A stretch of 64,000 nt of DNA. Source: Sphingomicrobium sp. XHP0239 (GTDB lineage: Bacteria; Pseudomonadota; Alphaproteobacteria; Sphingomonadales; Sphingomonadaceae). Both the position numbers and the translations under genes were made by a program. This document shows positions 1 to 9,303 of the stretch, piece after piece. Position 1 is the stretch's first letter. The number at the start of each line of letters is the position of its first letter. The stretch is taken from the NCBI RefSeq assembly GCF_039555325.1, contig NZ_CP154608.1, forward strand, positions 2,356,001 to 2,420,000. The letters are read 5' to 3'. Under the pieces are notes generated by a model, which ran no database searches, was not told the DNA's origin, and saw nothing but the letters and a program-made list of their open reading frames with translations.

Positions 1-2122
1 CTTCGGCTATCGACAAGTTGGAGACGACAAAAATCTCCATGTTGTCGGGACGGATATAGGCCTGGTGGAAGGACATCAGGTCGTCGCGGGTCAGATTGCG
101 GATCGCGGCCGGATCGCCATAGGGGCTCGCCCCATAGGGATCGGCTTCGCCATAGATGATGGCCGGAAGCGTATCGGCGATGAGACCGTTGGGGCTGGAC
201 AGCGCCCGCTGATAGCCCGCCAGCGCCTGGCGGCGCACACGCTCGATCGAACCCGCTTCGAAATCGGGCGACTTCAGCATCGTGCCGAACAGGTCGAGCG
301 TCTCGTCGAGATTGACCGAAAGGGTGGACATGCTGCCCGTCGATTCATCGAGACCGCTGCCGAACGAGATACTGGCACCCAGGCCTTCCTGCGCCTCGGC
401 CAGCGCCTGCGCGTCCATGCCGCCGGCGCCCTGCTCGAGCAGGCTCATGGTCATGCTCGCGGTTCCGCGTCCGTCCATCGGGTCGGCGGCACGCCCGGCA
501 TCGAATTCCACGACCATCGTGGTCACCGGCACCGTGTCGCGCATCGCATAATGCAGGCGCGCACCGTTCGACAGCGTCGCGGTCGTGACGTCGGGGAAGT
601 CGAGCGAAGCGGTCTCGCCGATCGGCGGCAGCTCGCGCGGCGTGATCTCGTAATTCTGCGGTGCAGCGCTCGACGGCTGCGGGCCGGTCGCGCCCTGCGC
701 TTCCTCATATTCCTCCCGCTCGCCCGGCATCAGCAGCAGGGTGAGGTTCGGACGGGCCAGCCACCGCGCCGCCGCCGCCTGGACGCGCGCGGGCGTCATC
801 TCGGCATAATTGGACAGTTCGGTGCGATATTCGCCGGTATCGTTGTTGTAGAGCAGCCCTTCTGCAAGCGTGTTGGCCTTGCCGCCGAACCCGCCGACGG
901 CTTCCAGTCCGCGGACGTTCTGCGACAGGAGGTTGGTCACCGCGCGATTCACTTCTTCCTGGCTCGGACCGTTGATCACGAAATCGGCGAGGATGCGCTG
1001 CAGCTGAAGTTCCAGCTGGTCGATGCCGACGCCTTCCTTGGCCTCGCCGCCCATCGAGAACCAGCCGACACGGTGGAAACCGCTGTATCCAGCATTGGCG
1101 AAGTTGGCGATTTCCTGTCCGCGAACCAGTTCGGCGTCGACACGGCTCGAATTCAGCCCGCCGAGGATCTGGCCGGCGACTTCCAGGGCTTCCTGATCGG
1201 GATCGGCGACCCCGGGAACGCTCCAGTATTTCGTCACGCGCGGCAGCGGTACGTTGTCCATCATCGTAACGCGCTTGTTCGCTTCGAGCTCGGTGATCTC
1301 GGCCTGCGCGGGGGTGTTGACGGGACCGCGTTCGATGGCGCCGAAATATTTCTCGACGAGCGGACGGGCCGTCGCGGCATCAATGTCGCCCGCCAGCACC
1401 AGTACTGCGTTGTTGGGGCCGTACTTGTCACGGAACCACTGCTGCACATCGCCGAGCGAAGCGCTGTCGAGATCGGCCATCGAGCCGATCGGGGTGTGGC
1501 TGTAGGGATGACCCTCGCCCATCAGCTGCTTCGCGACTTCGTAGAAGACAAGGCCGCCCGGCTGGTTGTCGCCCTGGCGCTTTTCGTTCTGGACAACGCC
1601 GCGCTGGTTATCGAGCTTCTCCTGCGTCACCGCACCGAGAAGATACCCCATGCGATCGCTTTCCATGAAAAGCGCCCGCTCGAGCGCGCCGGTCGGCACG
1701 TTCTGGAAGTAGTTGGTGCGATCGAAGCTGGTCGTGCCGTTGAGGCTCGTCGCGCCGATCTGCTCGGTATAGGTGAAATAGTCGCCCGGCAGGTTTTCCG
1801 ACCCGTTGAACATCAGATGTTCGAACAGATGCGCGAAGCCGGTCTTGCCCTGAGGCTCGTCCTTCGACCCGACATTGTACCAGACGCTGACCGCGACGAT
1901 CGGAGCCTTGCGGTCTTCGTGCACGATAACGGTCAGTCCATTGTCGAGCTGGAAGGTTTCGTGGGGGATCTGAACCTGGTCGACGAGGTTTTCGAGCGCG
2001 GGATCCTGCGCGGCGGCGGCAGCCGTCGTGGCCGCGGCGGTTTCCAGCGTGCTGGCATGGGCGCCCGCTGCGAGCATCGTGGTGGAGGCGAGAGCAAGGG
2101 CGAAACGCGACAGTCGGGTCAT
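1..2122 (-). CDS. M16 family zinc metallopeptidase, C-terminus cut by window edge
   Basis: Reading the minus strand from the ATG at 2122 gives an open frame of 707 codons to the window edge, with no stop. The first 23 or so residues look like a signal peptide (hydrophobic run ending AGAHA). The inverzincin zinc motif HxxEH is present as HLFEH at residues 97-101, in the context FAHLFEHLMF that is typical of M16 peptidases. The frame runs on through a second M16-like half, as expected for the 900-plus residue two-domain pitrilysin/processing-peptidase-like proteins of proteobacteria. It is probably a periplasmic or secreted peptidase. The true end lies outside the window. Family call is strong; substrate unknown. 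Confidence 0.9.
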   Translation of the reverse strand, partial: MTRLSRFALALASTTMLAAGAHASTLETAAATTAAAAAQDPALENLVDQVQIPHETFQLDNGLTVIVHEDRKAPIVAVSVWYNVGSKDEPQGKTGFAHLFEHLMFNGSENLPGDYFTYTEQIGATSLNGTTSFDRTNYFQNVPTGALERALFMESDRMGYLLGAVTQEKLDNQRGVVQNEKRQGDNQPGGLVFYEVAKQLMGEGHPYSHTPIGSMADLDSASLGDVQQWFRDKYGPNNAVLVLAGDIDAATARPLVEKYFGAIERGPVNTPAQAEITELEANKRVTMMDNVPLPRVTKYWSVPGVADPDQEALEVAGQILGGLNSSRVDAELVRGQEIANFANAGYSGFHRVGWFSMGGEAKEGVGIDQLELQLQRILADFVINGPSQEEVNRAVTNLLSQNVRGLEAVGGFGGKANTLAEGLLYNNDTGEYRTELSNYAEMTPARVQAAAARWLARPNLTLLLMPGEREEYEEAQGATGPQPSSAAPQNYEITPRELPPIGETASLDFPDVTTATLSNGARLHYAMRDTVPVTTMVVEFDAGRAADPMDGRGTASMTMSLLEQGAGGMDAQALAEAQEGLGASISFGSGLDESTGSMSTLSVNLDETLDLFGTMLKSPDFEAGSIERVRRQALAGYQRALSSPNGLIADTLPAIIYGEADPYGASPYGDPAAIRNLTRDDLMSFHQAYIRPDNMEIFVVSNLSIAE

Positions 2123-2167
2123 GGAAAATCTCCGCAAATTGGAATCCGTTGAGCGGCAGATAGCCGT

Positions 2168-2199
2168 GCGGCGCGCACCCCGGCAAGGGTGCGCGCCGC
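2168..2199 (-). terminator. Strong hairpin between DUF1206 gene and M16 gene
   Basis: A perfect 13-bp stem (GCGGCGCGCACCC pairing with 2187-2199) closes a 6-base loop at 2181-2186. It lies downstream of the DUF1206 gene and just upstream of the M16 start. There is no long T-run, so it may be a weak intrinsic terminator or an mRNA-stabilising end. Confidence 0.45.
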
Positions 2200-2289
2200 A
2201 ATTGATGCTATCGCTATGGGCCGGGTCGATGAACGGGCGAAGCCAGTCGACGAACGACCGCCTCCCCTCTTTTCAACCTGTCGCCTCCG

Positions 2290-3060
2290 TTAGCGGTTGG
2301 GGCGAAGATCTTCGTTGGGAATGATCCGGTAGCGCGCCTCGACCAGGCTGAAGAGACCGAACAGGATCAGCCCGATGCACAGCACGGTGAAGAACCAGCC
2401 GGTGTCGCGCATGCTCTGCAATGCACCTGCAAGACCCTTGGCCTGATCGCTGTTGCCGGTCGACTGGATCACGAACCAACCCGACACCACGAAGACGACG
2501 CCGCGCGCAAAGTGTCCGGCCTGTCCGAAATAGCCCACGAAAGGCGGCGTTCCGGCGGCGAGGCCTGCTAGGAATTCCTTGGTGATACCCTTCTTGAATT
2601 GATAGAGGCCTGCGACCAGAATGCCCGCACCGGTTGCGTACAGTAGCCAGTCCGGCGCCATCGATGCCGCCTCTTGCGTTCCCTGTCCGGAACCGCCGGA
2701 ACCGAACAAGGTCTTGCCGGCCAGATAGGCCATCACGAAATAGCCGAAGCCCGCGACGACGTAGAAGAAGCGTTTGGCCTTCCCCTTGGCATCGTCGTCG
2801 AAGCCTTCGAGATTTTTTACCGCATCGAAAATCTTCCACAGGCCGTAGCCGAAGGCACCGATCATGATGATGGCGAGCAGGACGGTGCCTGCGGGCAGGT
2901 CCTCGACCGCCTTGAAGAGGTCGGAGGTGGAATCCGCACTCGCCGACTGCATCGCCACGTAGCCGAGCAGGATATAGACCAGTCCGCGTGCGACATATCC
3001 CGCGCGGGTCCAGTTCTCGAGGCTTGCCCCGGTGGATTCGAGTTCTGACGTGCTGACCAT
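2290..3060 (-). CDS. DUF1206 family integral membrane protein
   Basis: The 256-residue product has about six hydrophobic segments arranged as three repeats, each opening with a G-Y/H-x-A-R-G type motif (for example GYVARGLVYILLG near residue 21 and GHFARGVVFVVSG near residue 190). That is the layout of DUF1206 proteins, whose role is unknown. The ATG at 3060 precedes a hydrophilic N-terminus ending in the first repeat. It stands alone: lepA is divergent on its upstream side, and a strong hairpin lies downstream at 2168-2199. Confidence 0.82.
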   Translation of the reverse strand: MVSTSELESTGASLENWTRAGYVARGLVYILLGYVAMQSASADSTSDLFKAVEDLPAGTVLLAIIMIGAFGYGLWKIFDAVKNLEGFDDDAKGKAKRFFYVVAGFGYFVMAYLAGKTLFGSGGSGQGTQEAASMAPDWLLYATGAGILVAGLYQFKKGITKEFLAGLAAGTPPFVGYFGQAGHFARGVVFVVSGWFVIQSTGNSDQAKGLAGALQSMRDTGWFFTVLCIGLILFGLFSLVEARYRIIPNEDLRPNR

Positions 3061-3152
3061 CTGCGCTTATCTCCCTGTTACGGGAACGAGACGGTTGGCA
3101 GGCCGTGACGGTTCCGAAATTGCTGACAGGCCCATAGTTCGCTGCTAGCCGC

Positions 3153-4982
3153 GTGAGCGATATGACCGATCTTTCCCGAATCCGTAATTTCTCCATCATC
3201 GCGCACATCGATCATGGCAAATCGACGCTGGCCGACCGGCTCATCCAGGAGACGGGGGGGCTGACGGCGCGGGAAATGCGCGAGCAGGTGCTCGACAATA
3301 TGGAGATCGAGCAGGAGCGCGGGATTACCATTAAATCCCAGACCGTTAGGCTGAATTTCACCGCGGCGGACGGGGAGGCGTACGAGCTCAATTTGATGGA
3401 CACGCCGGGGCACGTTGATTTTGCCTACGAAGTCTCGCGCAGCCTAGCGGCTTGCGAAGGCGCGCTTCTCGTCGTCGACGCGGCGCAGGGGGTGGAAGCG
3501 CAGACGCTCGCCAACGTCTACCAGTCGATCGAGCACGACCATGAGATCGTGCCCGTCATCAACAAGATCGACCTGCCCGCCGCCGACCCCGACAAGGTGA
3601 AGCTGGAGATCGAGGACGTGATCGGCCTCGACAGCGCGACCGCGGTCGAAGCGAGCGCGAAGACGGGGCAGGGCATCGCGGACATATTGCAGGCCGTCGT
3701 CGACATCATCCCGCCGCCCACGGGGGACCGCGACGCGCCGCTGAAAGCCATGCTGGTCGACAGCTGGTACGACCCGTATCTGGGCGTCGTCATCCTCGTG
3801 CGGGTGATGGAAGGCGTCCTGAAGAAGGGTCTGCGCGTCAAATTCATGCAGGCGGGGACCGAGCATCTGATCGACCGCGTCGGCTGTTTCACCCCCAAGC
3901 GCGTCGAGCTGGACGAACTGCAGGCGGGCGAGATCGGCTTCATCACCGCACAGATCAAGGAAGTCGCGCAGACCGCGGTCGGCGACACGATCACCACGGT
4001 GAAAAATCCTACGGACAAGCCTCTGCCGGGGTTCAAGGAAGTGCAGCCGGTGGTGTTCTGCGGGCTGTTCCCCGTCGACGCGGCGGACTTCGAGAAATTG
4101 CGCGATAGCCTCTACAAACTGCGGCTCAACGACGCCTCGTTCACCTTCGAGATGGAAACCTCGGCCGCACTGGGCTTCGGCTTCCGCTGCGGGTTCCTGG
4201 GGCTGTTGCACCTCGAGATCATCCAGGAGCGGCTGACGCGCGAATATGACCTCGACCTCATCACCACCGCGCCGAGCGTCGTTTATACGATGCAGCTGTC
4301 CCACACGAAGAACGAGGACGCCAAGACGATCGAGCTGCACAACCCGGCCGATTATCCCGACGTCAACCGGATCGAGGTGATCGAGGAGCCGTGGATCAAG
4401 GCGACGATCTACACCCCCGACGAATATCTCGGCGGTATCCTCAAGCTGTGCCAGGACCGGCGCGGTATCCAGAAGGACCTCACCTATGTCGGCGGGCGCG
4501 CGCAGGTGGTGTACGAACTGCCATTGAACGAAGTGGTGTTCGACTTCTACGACCGGCTGAAGTCGATCAGCCAGGGCTATGCCAGCTTCGACTATGAACA
4601 GATCGGCGTGCGCGAGGGCGACCTCGTGAAGATGAGCATCCTCGTCAACGAGGAGCCGGTCGACGCCCTGAGCATGATCGTCCACCGCTCGACCGCCGAA
4701 CAGCGCGGGCGCGGGATGTGCGAGCGGTTGAAGGAGCTGATCCCGAGGCACCTGTTCAAGATCCCCATCCAAGCCGCGATCGGCGGCAAGGTGATCGCCC
4801 GCGAAACCCTCTCCGCGATGCGCAAGGACGTGACCGCGAAATGCTACGGCGGCGACGCCTCGCGCAAGCGCAAGCTGCTGGAGAAGCAGAAGAAGGGGAA
4901 GGCGAAGATGCGCGAATATGGCAACGTGAGCATCCCGCAGGAGGCGTTCATCGCGGCGCTGAAGATGGGGGATGAAGGCTAA
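3153..4982 (+). CDS. lepA: Elongation factor 4 (LepA), ribosomal back-translocase GTPase
   Basis: The product is about 609 residues, the usual LepA length. The G1 loop reads AHIDHGKST near residue 18, DTPGH gives G3 and [10 protein letters not shown] gives G4. The C-terminal LepA-specific domain is intact (motifs around [19 protein letters not shown]). LepA binds the ribosome and acts on stalled or mistranslocated elongation complexes. The GTG at 3153 and the ATG at 3162 are both possible starts; the ATG gives the more typical N-terminus ([20 protein letters not shown]). In many proteobacteria lepA sits next to lepB; here it is followed directly by a palindromic repeat and an accessory ATPase. 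Confidence 0.97.
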   Translation: MSDMTDLSRIRNFSIIAHIDHGKSTLADRLIQETGGLTAREMREQVLDNMEIEQERGITIKSQTVRLNFTAADGEAYELNLMDTPGHVDFAYEVSRSLAACEGALLVVDAAQGVEAQTLANVYQSIEHDHEIVPVINKIDLPAADPDKVKLEIEDVIGLDSATAVEASAKTGQGIADILQAVVDIIPPPTGDRDAPLKAMLVDSWYDPYLGVVILVRVMEGVLKKGLRVKFMQAGTEHLIDRVGCFTPKRVELDELQAGEIGFITAQIKEVAQTAVGDTITTVKNPTDKPLPGFKEVQPVVFCGLFPVDAADFEKLRDSLYKLRLNDASFTFEMETSAALGFGFRCGFLGLLHLEIIQERLTREYDLDLITTAPSVVYTMQLSHTKNEDAKTIELHNPADYPDVNRIEVIEEPWIKATIYTPDEYLGGILKLCQDRRGIQKDLTYVGGRAQVVYELPLNEVVFDFYDRLKSISQGYASFDYEQIGVREGDLVKMSILVNEEPVDALSMIVHRSTAEQRGRGMCERLKELIPRHLFKIPIQAAIGGKVIARETLSAMRKDVTAKCYGGDASRKRKLLEKQKKGKAKMREYGNVSIPQEAFIAALKMGDEG

Positions 4983-5107
4983 GCTGCCGAGCAGAGCGAC
5001 GCGAACGCGACGCGTTCGTTAGCTCTGTCGAGAGACAGCGCAGCCCGGCCGGCGGGTAGGGCCGACCGGCCCACCCGTTCGACGCGACGGCAGGCCGCCC
5101 TGCCGTC
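4983..5107 (-). repeat. Palindromic element, copy 1 (inverted relative to copies 2 and 3)
   Basis: The element begins at the base after the lepA stop. Its outer hairpin is a perfect 9-bp stem, GACGGCAGG at 5086-5094 and CCTGCCGTC at 5099-5107, around a 4-base loop. Read on the minus strand it has the same order of parts as copies 2 and 3: the AGG-GCGG-CCT hairpin, an internal GGGT...ACCC inverted repeat, and a GCTC-rich end with CTCGGC. The stem sequence differs from the other copies but pairing is kept. Confidence 0.6.
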
Positions 5108-5149
5108 TGGACCATCAAGACTGATAAGACTTGCTTCTCGTGGAACTCT

Positions 5150-6838
5150 ATGCTGGCATCTGCAGGCCGAATGGAGTTGGGGTATTTAGTGGCAAAAAAT
5201 AAAGGTATGTCGCAGATCAATCCTATTGAGTTGCAATACGGAATGACGATCGGAAGTGGCAGTGCAGAAAACGATGACGAGTATCTCTTCGATTGTTTCA
5301 TAAACTACCCGCCTGTTGAAGAATTTCGTAGATTACAATCGCCAGCAATGATCGTTGCTGGTCGAACAGGGGAGGGTAAAACCGCGATCCTCCGGCAAGT
5401 AGAGCATACTTCTGATAGAAGTGCCGTCATCGATCCAGCTGAGATGTCGATGAGTTATGTCTCAAACTCCGACGCCCTTAGATTTCTTACTCAGATCGGT
5501 GCCGACTTAGACCTTTTGTTTCAGGTACTTTGGAAGCATGTTCTATGCATCGAATTTATTCGGCTTCGCTGGGATGTAGATTCAACTCAAAAGTCCAATA
5601 ATGTTTTTCAAAGAATCTACGATAAATTCAGCGGTGATGAGCGAAAAAAGAAGGCAATAGACTATCTCCAGAACTGGCAAGGCAAGTTCTGGATTACGAT
5701 GGATGAAAACATTAAAGAGATAACACAGTCCTTTGAAAATAAGATTAGTGCGGAAATGGGAGCGGAATTAGAAAAGTTCAAGGCGGGTGGTCAGTATGAA
5801 AGGCGGTTGAGTGAACAGAAAAAAAGCGAGCTCGTTGCCAGGTCAAGGAAAATCATCAACTCGGACCAGTTAGCAAAATTACACCAAATAATCGAGATGC
5901 TCTCGCTGGCCGAGAATGATCAGCTCAAAAGCCACTATATTCTCATTGATGGACTAGACGAGAAATGGGTTGATGAGGGAATAAAATTCCAGTTGATCAG
6001 AGGTTTGCTAGAGGCTTTGAAGTCCTTCCGAAAGATTACTAATCTAAAAATCTTAGTAGCGCTCAGAGTAGATATTCTTGAGAAAGTTGTTCAAGATACT
6101 TCCAACCCAAGCTTCCAGAGGGAAAAATTCGAAGACATGTCGCTCCGTCTGCGGTGGAGCAAGGTCGAACTAAAAAATTTGGTCGACGCACGTATTGAAC
6201 GAATGTTCAAACGAAAGTTTACGTCTAAGGCTGTGCAATTTGACGACATCTTCCCTCCGCAAATCGCGAATAAGAAGCCGTTCGATTGGATGATTGAGCG
6301 GACGCTGATGCGCCCGCGTGACATCATCAGCTTCGTAAATGAAGCCATTACCGTTGCTGCTGGTCGGGCTGAGATATCTGTAACAAATCTTCGGAAAGCA
6401 GAGGCAGAGTACTCGAGGAAACGCAAAGATGCGTTGATGCAAGAATGGCAGTGGGTCTTTCCATCTTTGGCGATCGCGCTGAAGATCTTTTCGTCTGCGG
6501 CCAAGCCTATCATAGACTTTCGGGCACTTTGTGAGGAGGACTTCGTCGAGGACGTCGTTCTTCAAATTCTGAGCGACGAAGATGCCGTGCACGATATACT
6601 TGGAATCGAAGCACAAAGTCACGATGTCGCAAGAGCCCCAGATCGCACAGCATTCATGCAACTTTTGTGCTCAGTCCTTTATCGCACCGGCGCTGTCGGA
6701 TTGAAGCTCGAGACATCGGAACCCTACATTTATTCCCATATAAATAGTCCAATTGTTTCGCCTCATGTTATTGGTGAAAAGGCGAAGGTAAGGTTACACC
6801 CGATGCTCCATTCGGCCCTACATCTTCACGAGAAGTGA
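5150..6838 (+). CDS. P-loop ATPase of the Sll1717-like type, accessory gene
   Basis: The product is about 562 residues. Walker A is GRTGEGKT at residues 71-78 and Walker B is ILIDGLDE near 264-271, followed by a sensor-like VALRVDIL. The N-terminal pattern DDEYLFDCF upstream of Walker A resembles the P-loop ATPase, Sll1717 family (STAND/KAP-like). Its role is not established; such genes are scattered and some lie in defence islands. Base composition is clearly AT-richer, with many A-runs, than flanking genes, a sign of transfer. There is no obvious partner gene. The start is uncertain: ATG 5150, ATG 5171, GTG 5189 and ATG 5207 are in frame, and family similarity begins near the last. Confidence 0.75.
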   Translation: MLASAGRMELGYLVAKNKGMSQINPIELQYGMTIGSGSAENDDEYLFDCFINYPPVEEFRRLQSPAMIVAGRTGEGKTAILRQVEHTSDRSAVIDPAEMSMSYVSNSDALRFLTQIGADLDLLFQVLWKHVLCIEFIRLRWDVDSTQKSNNVFQRIYDKFSGDERKKKAIDYLQNWQGKFWITMDENIKEITQSFENKISAEMGAELEKFKAGGQYERRLSEQKKSELVARSRKIINSDQLAKLHQIIEMLSLAENDQLKSHYILIDGLDEKWVDEGIKFQLIRGLLEALKSFRKITNLKILVALRVDILEKVVQDTSNPSFQREKFEDMSLRLRWSKVELKNLVDARIERMFKRKFTSKAVQFDDIFPPQIANKKPFDWMIERTLMRPRDIISFVNEAITVAAGRAEISVTNLRKAEAEYSRKRKDALMQEWQWVFPSLAIALKIFSSAAKPIIDFRALCEEDFVEDVVLQILSDEDAVHDILGIEAQSHDVARAPDRTAFMQLLCSVLYRTGAVGLKLETSEPYIYSHINSPIVSPHVIGEKAKVRLHPMLHSALHLHEK

Positions 6839-6842
6839 ACTC

Positions 6843-7796
6843 TCAAAGTCTCCTAATCCGCACCACGCTCTCCCCCGGCACCGGCTCGAACCCGCGTCGC
6901 TGCAATTCCGGGCCGTCGGCATCGCGATAGTCGCCCATCGGCTTGCCGCCGTTGAGGGCGCGGGCCTGGTGGGCTTCGATGCGGCAGGCGGGGTGGTCGG
7001 TGGGTCTTTCGGTTTCTGGGTCGTGCGTAGCGGGGTCAGGGCGGCCTGACCCGGTGGCCTTGCGGCCGTCTGGCGACTCCGATCGGGTTCCTCCTTTGTC
7101 GGACCCGTCGGCCGTGTCGCGCCGGCTCTTGCACAACGACGCTCGCTTCGCTCCGCTTTCGTTGCGCTCGGCGGCGCTCTCCCAATCCTGCTTGCCGTAG
7201 AGCAGTTCGTAGGCGGCGCGTTTGGCGGGGTCGGGGGCGATGCGGGCGAGTTCGTCGGCCTTGCCGCGGGCGGCGAGGAGGTCGAGCTTGCGGGCGATGT
7301 TCTCGCGGGCATGGCGGACGGCATCCTCGCTCTCGACGCTGTCGAACTGCCAGCTGCGGGTGCCGGGGTGGAGCGAGCGCAGCTCGCCATATTTCTCGGG
7401 CCAGTGGTGGCGCAGGACGAACATCAGGAGCCGGTCGTTGTAGCGGCGGCGGGTGGCGACGACCTCGCCGTCCTTGACGATCACCTCCTCGACGCCGTCG
7501 ATGGCGCGGGCGACGGCGATGTCGGACAGGTTCTGGACCCCGTGGTCGAGCGCGGCGGCCCAGGCGGCGCGGAACTCCTCGGCGCCGGGCTGGCGGCGGA
7601 GATGGTAGGCGCCGACGGTGGTCATGTTGATGCGGGCACAGGCGTGCTTGACGCTGCCGAGATCGGCGAGCGCGTCGATGAAGGCGCGCTGGCGCGCGGG
7701 GGTCCAGCCGTCGTGGCGCTCGCGCCGGCGGGGGACAGGGGTGAAGTCGGGGATGGGCCTGCCGCCGTTGGGCAGGGCGGGGACGCGGTTCCGCAT
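6843..7796 (-). CDS. Terminase-small-subunit-like helix-turn-helix protein carrying an inserted palindromic element
   Basis: A 317-residue basic protein. Residues 31-85 (WTPARQRAFIDALADLGSV, then an HACARINMT-type helix and a region ending AAWAAAL) resemble the helix-turn-helix of phage terminase small subunits and of chromosomal relatives common in sphingomonads. No large terminase or other phage gene is near. Residues 206-254 are low-complexity (Ser, Gly, Asp, Lys, Arg, Pro) and are encoded by palindromic element copy 2, which is 147 bp, or exactly 49 codons, and does not break the frame. Downstream sequence (GGKPMGDYRDADGPELQRRG) looks ordinary again. It converges on the ATPase gene with a 4-base gap. 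Function unknown. Confidence 0.7.
   Translation of the reverse strand: MRNRVPALPNGGRPIPDFTPVPRRRERHDGWTPARQRAFIDALADLGSVKHACARINMTTVGAYHLRRQPGAEEFRAAWAAALDHGVQNLSDIAVARAIDGVEEVIVKDGEVVATRRRYNDRLLMFVLRHHWPEKYGELRSLHPGTRSWQFDSVESEDAVRHARENIARKLDLLAARGKADELARIAPDPAKRAAYELLYGKQDWESAAERNESGAKRASLCKSRRDTADGSDKGGTRSESPDGRKATGSGRPDPATHDPETERPTDHPACRIEAHQARALNGGKPMGDYRDADGPELQRRGFEPVPGESVVRIRRL
7033..7179 (+). repeat. Palindromic element, copy 2, inside a coding sequence
   Basis: The outer hairpin is GGGTCAGG (7033-7040), loop GCGG, CCTGACCC (7045-7052). The far end holds ACGCTCGCTTCGCTCCGCTT followed by a CGTTGC arm and CTCGGCG, shared nearly letter for letter with copy 3. The element fills 49 codons of the minus-strand gene 6843-7796 without a stop. 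Confidence 0.65.
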
Positions 7797-7876
7797 GGCT
7801 CGCTCCGGTTCTGTGGGGGCGAGGTTGTTAGCCTATTTGGTTCGTGTAGGACAGCGAAAGCCGCCGGGTAGGATCT

Positions 7877-8002
7877 GGGCTTCAGGGCGGCCTGAAGCCC
7901 GTCGGACGGGTTCGCCTCGTTGGGCGACCCGCCGTCCGGGAGGTGCACGCGTCTCTCGTGTAACGACGCTCGCTTCGCTCCGCTTACGTTACACTCGGCG
8001 CT
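7877..8002 (+). repeat. Palindromic element, copy 3, between the HTH gene and proA
   Basis: The outer hairpin is a perfect 10-bp stem, GGGCTTCAGG (7877-7886) and CCTGAAGCCC (7891-7900), around GCGG. An internal pair of arms (CGGACGGG and a matching CCGTCCG) follows. A distal stem TGTAACG / CGTTACA encloses ACGCTCGCTTCGCTCCGCTT. It lies just past the proA stop and may also end the proCA transcript. Confidence 0.65.
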
Positions 8003-8014
8003 ATGCGAGGGGGA

Positions 8015-9280
8015 CTAGGGCCGTGTCTGGCCCGAACCCTTCACGAGGTATTTAAAAGAGGTCAGCTGCTCGAGCCCCACGGGGCCCCTCGCATGCATCT
8101 TCCCGGTCGCGATCCCGATCTCGGCGCCCATGCCGAATTCGCCGCCGTCGGCGAACTGGGTCGAGGCGTTGCGCATCAGGATGGCGCTGTCGATTTCGGT
8201 CATGAAGCGGTTCGCGGCGGCGTCGTCCTCGGTCATGATCGCGTCGGTGTGGTGCGAGCTGTGCTCGTCCACCCAGGCGATGCCTTCGTCGAGGCCGTCG
8301 ACGATCTTCACGGATGCGATGTTGTCGAGATATTCGGTCGACCAGTCGTCCTCGTTGGCGGGCTTGAGACGGTCGTCGATCTTCACCGCTTCCTCGTCGC
8401 CGCGCAGTTCGCAGTCGCCATCGAAGATGTCGGCGAGCCTAGGGACGACCTTGTCGGCGATCGCGCGGTCGATGACGATGCTCTCGGTCGCGCCGCAGAC
8501 GCCCGTGCGGCGCAGCTTGGCGTTGCGAATGACGTCGACGGCCTTGTCGATATCGGCGGCTTCGTGGACGTAGCTGTGGCAGTTGCCGTCGAGGTGGAGC
8601 AATGTGGGGACGCTCGCCTGGTCGCGGACCAGCTCGACGAGGCCGCGGCCGCCGCGGGGGATGACGAGGTCGACGAACTGGTCGGCCTTCAAGAGCGCGG
8701 CGACGGCGGCGCGGTCTGTAGTGCCGATGGCCTGCACGGCGTCTTCGGGGAGGCCGGCGGACTTGAGGCCATCGCGCATGCATTCGACGATGATGCGGGT
8801 GGAGTGCTTGCTCTCGCTGCCGCCGCGCAGGATGACGGCGTTGCCCGATTTGAGGCAGAGCGCGGAGGCGTCGGCGCCGACGTTGGGGCGGCTTTCGTAG
8901 ATCATGCCGATGACGCCGATGGGGACGGCGACGCGCTCGATCTCGAGACCGTTCGGGCGCGAGAAGGTGGCGAGGCTGCGCCCGACGGGGTCGGGGAGTT
9001 CGGCGATCTGTTCGAGCGCGGAGGCCATGCCCTCGATGCGCTCGTCGTCCAGTGCGAGGCGGTCGATGAAGCTGTCGGGCTTCTTGCCGCGGACGCTGTC
9101 GACGTCCTTGTCGTTGGCGGCGATGAGTTCGGCCTTGCGGTCGCGCAGCGCCTTGGCGGCGGCGGTGAGGGCGCGGTTCTTCTGCTCGGTCGTGGCGGTC
9201 AGCAAGCCCTTGGTCGCGGCCTTGGCCTTGCGGCCGAGTTCGTGGACGTGGATCTGCGGGTCTAGGGTCTGGTCGTTCAT
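8015..9280 (-). CDS. proA: Glutamate-5-semialdehyde dehydrogenase (gamma-glutamyl phosphate reductase)
   Basis: The product is 421 residues, normal for ProA. It reduces glutamyl-5-phosphate to the semialdehyde with NADPH, the second step of proline synthesis. Recognisable are the [11 protein letters not shown] segment, the catalytic cysteine in [11 protein letters not shown], and the C-terminal [20 protein letters not shown] block. It follows proC on the minus strand with a 23-base gap, so the two are probably cotranscribed; proB is divergent. Start ATG at 9280. Confidence 0.96.
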   Translation of the reverse strand: MNDQTLDPQIHVHELGRKAKAATKGLLTATTEQKNRALTAAAKALRDRKAELIAANDKDVDSVRGKKPDSFIDRLALDDERIEGMASALEQIAELPDPVGRSLATFSRPNGLEIERVAVPIGVIGMIYESRPNVGADASALCLKSGNAVILRGGSESKHSTRIIVECMRDGLKSAGLPEDAVQAIGTTDRAAVAALLKADQFVDLVIPRGGRGLVELVRDQASVPTLLHLDGNCHSYVHEAADIDKAVDVIRNAKLRRTGVCGATESIVIDRAIADKVVPRLADIFDGDCELRGDEEAVKIDDRLKPANEDDWSTEYLDNIASVKIVDGLDEGIAWVDEHSSHHTDAIMTEDDAAANRFMTEIDSAILMRNASTQFADGGEFGMGAEIGIATGKMHARGPVGLEQLTSFKYLVKGSGQTRP

Positions 9281-9303
9281 GAAAAATCCTCTCGTAATGG
9301 GTT

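Noticed and set aside
65..2152. Long plus-strand open frame of 695 codons opposite the M16 gene
   Set aside because: Arg/Gly/His-rich translation without family features; it is a GC-rich antisense shadow of the minus-strand peptidase, which has a full zinc motif.
6843..7796. Prophage terminase
   Set aside because: Only the HTH part resembles small terminase; no large terminase, portal, capsid or integrase gene is near.
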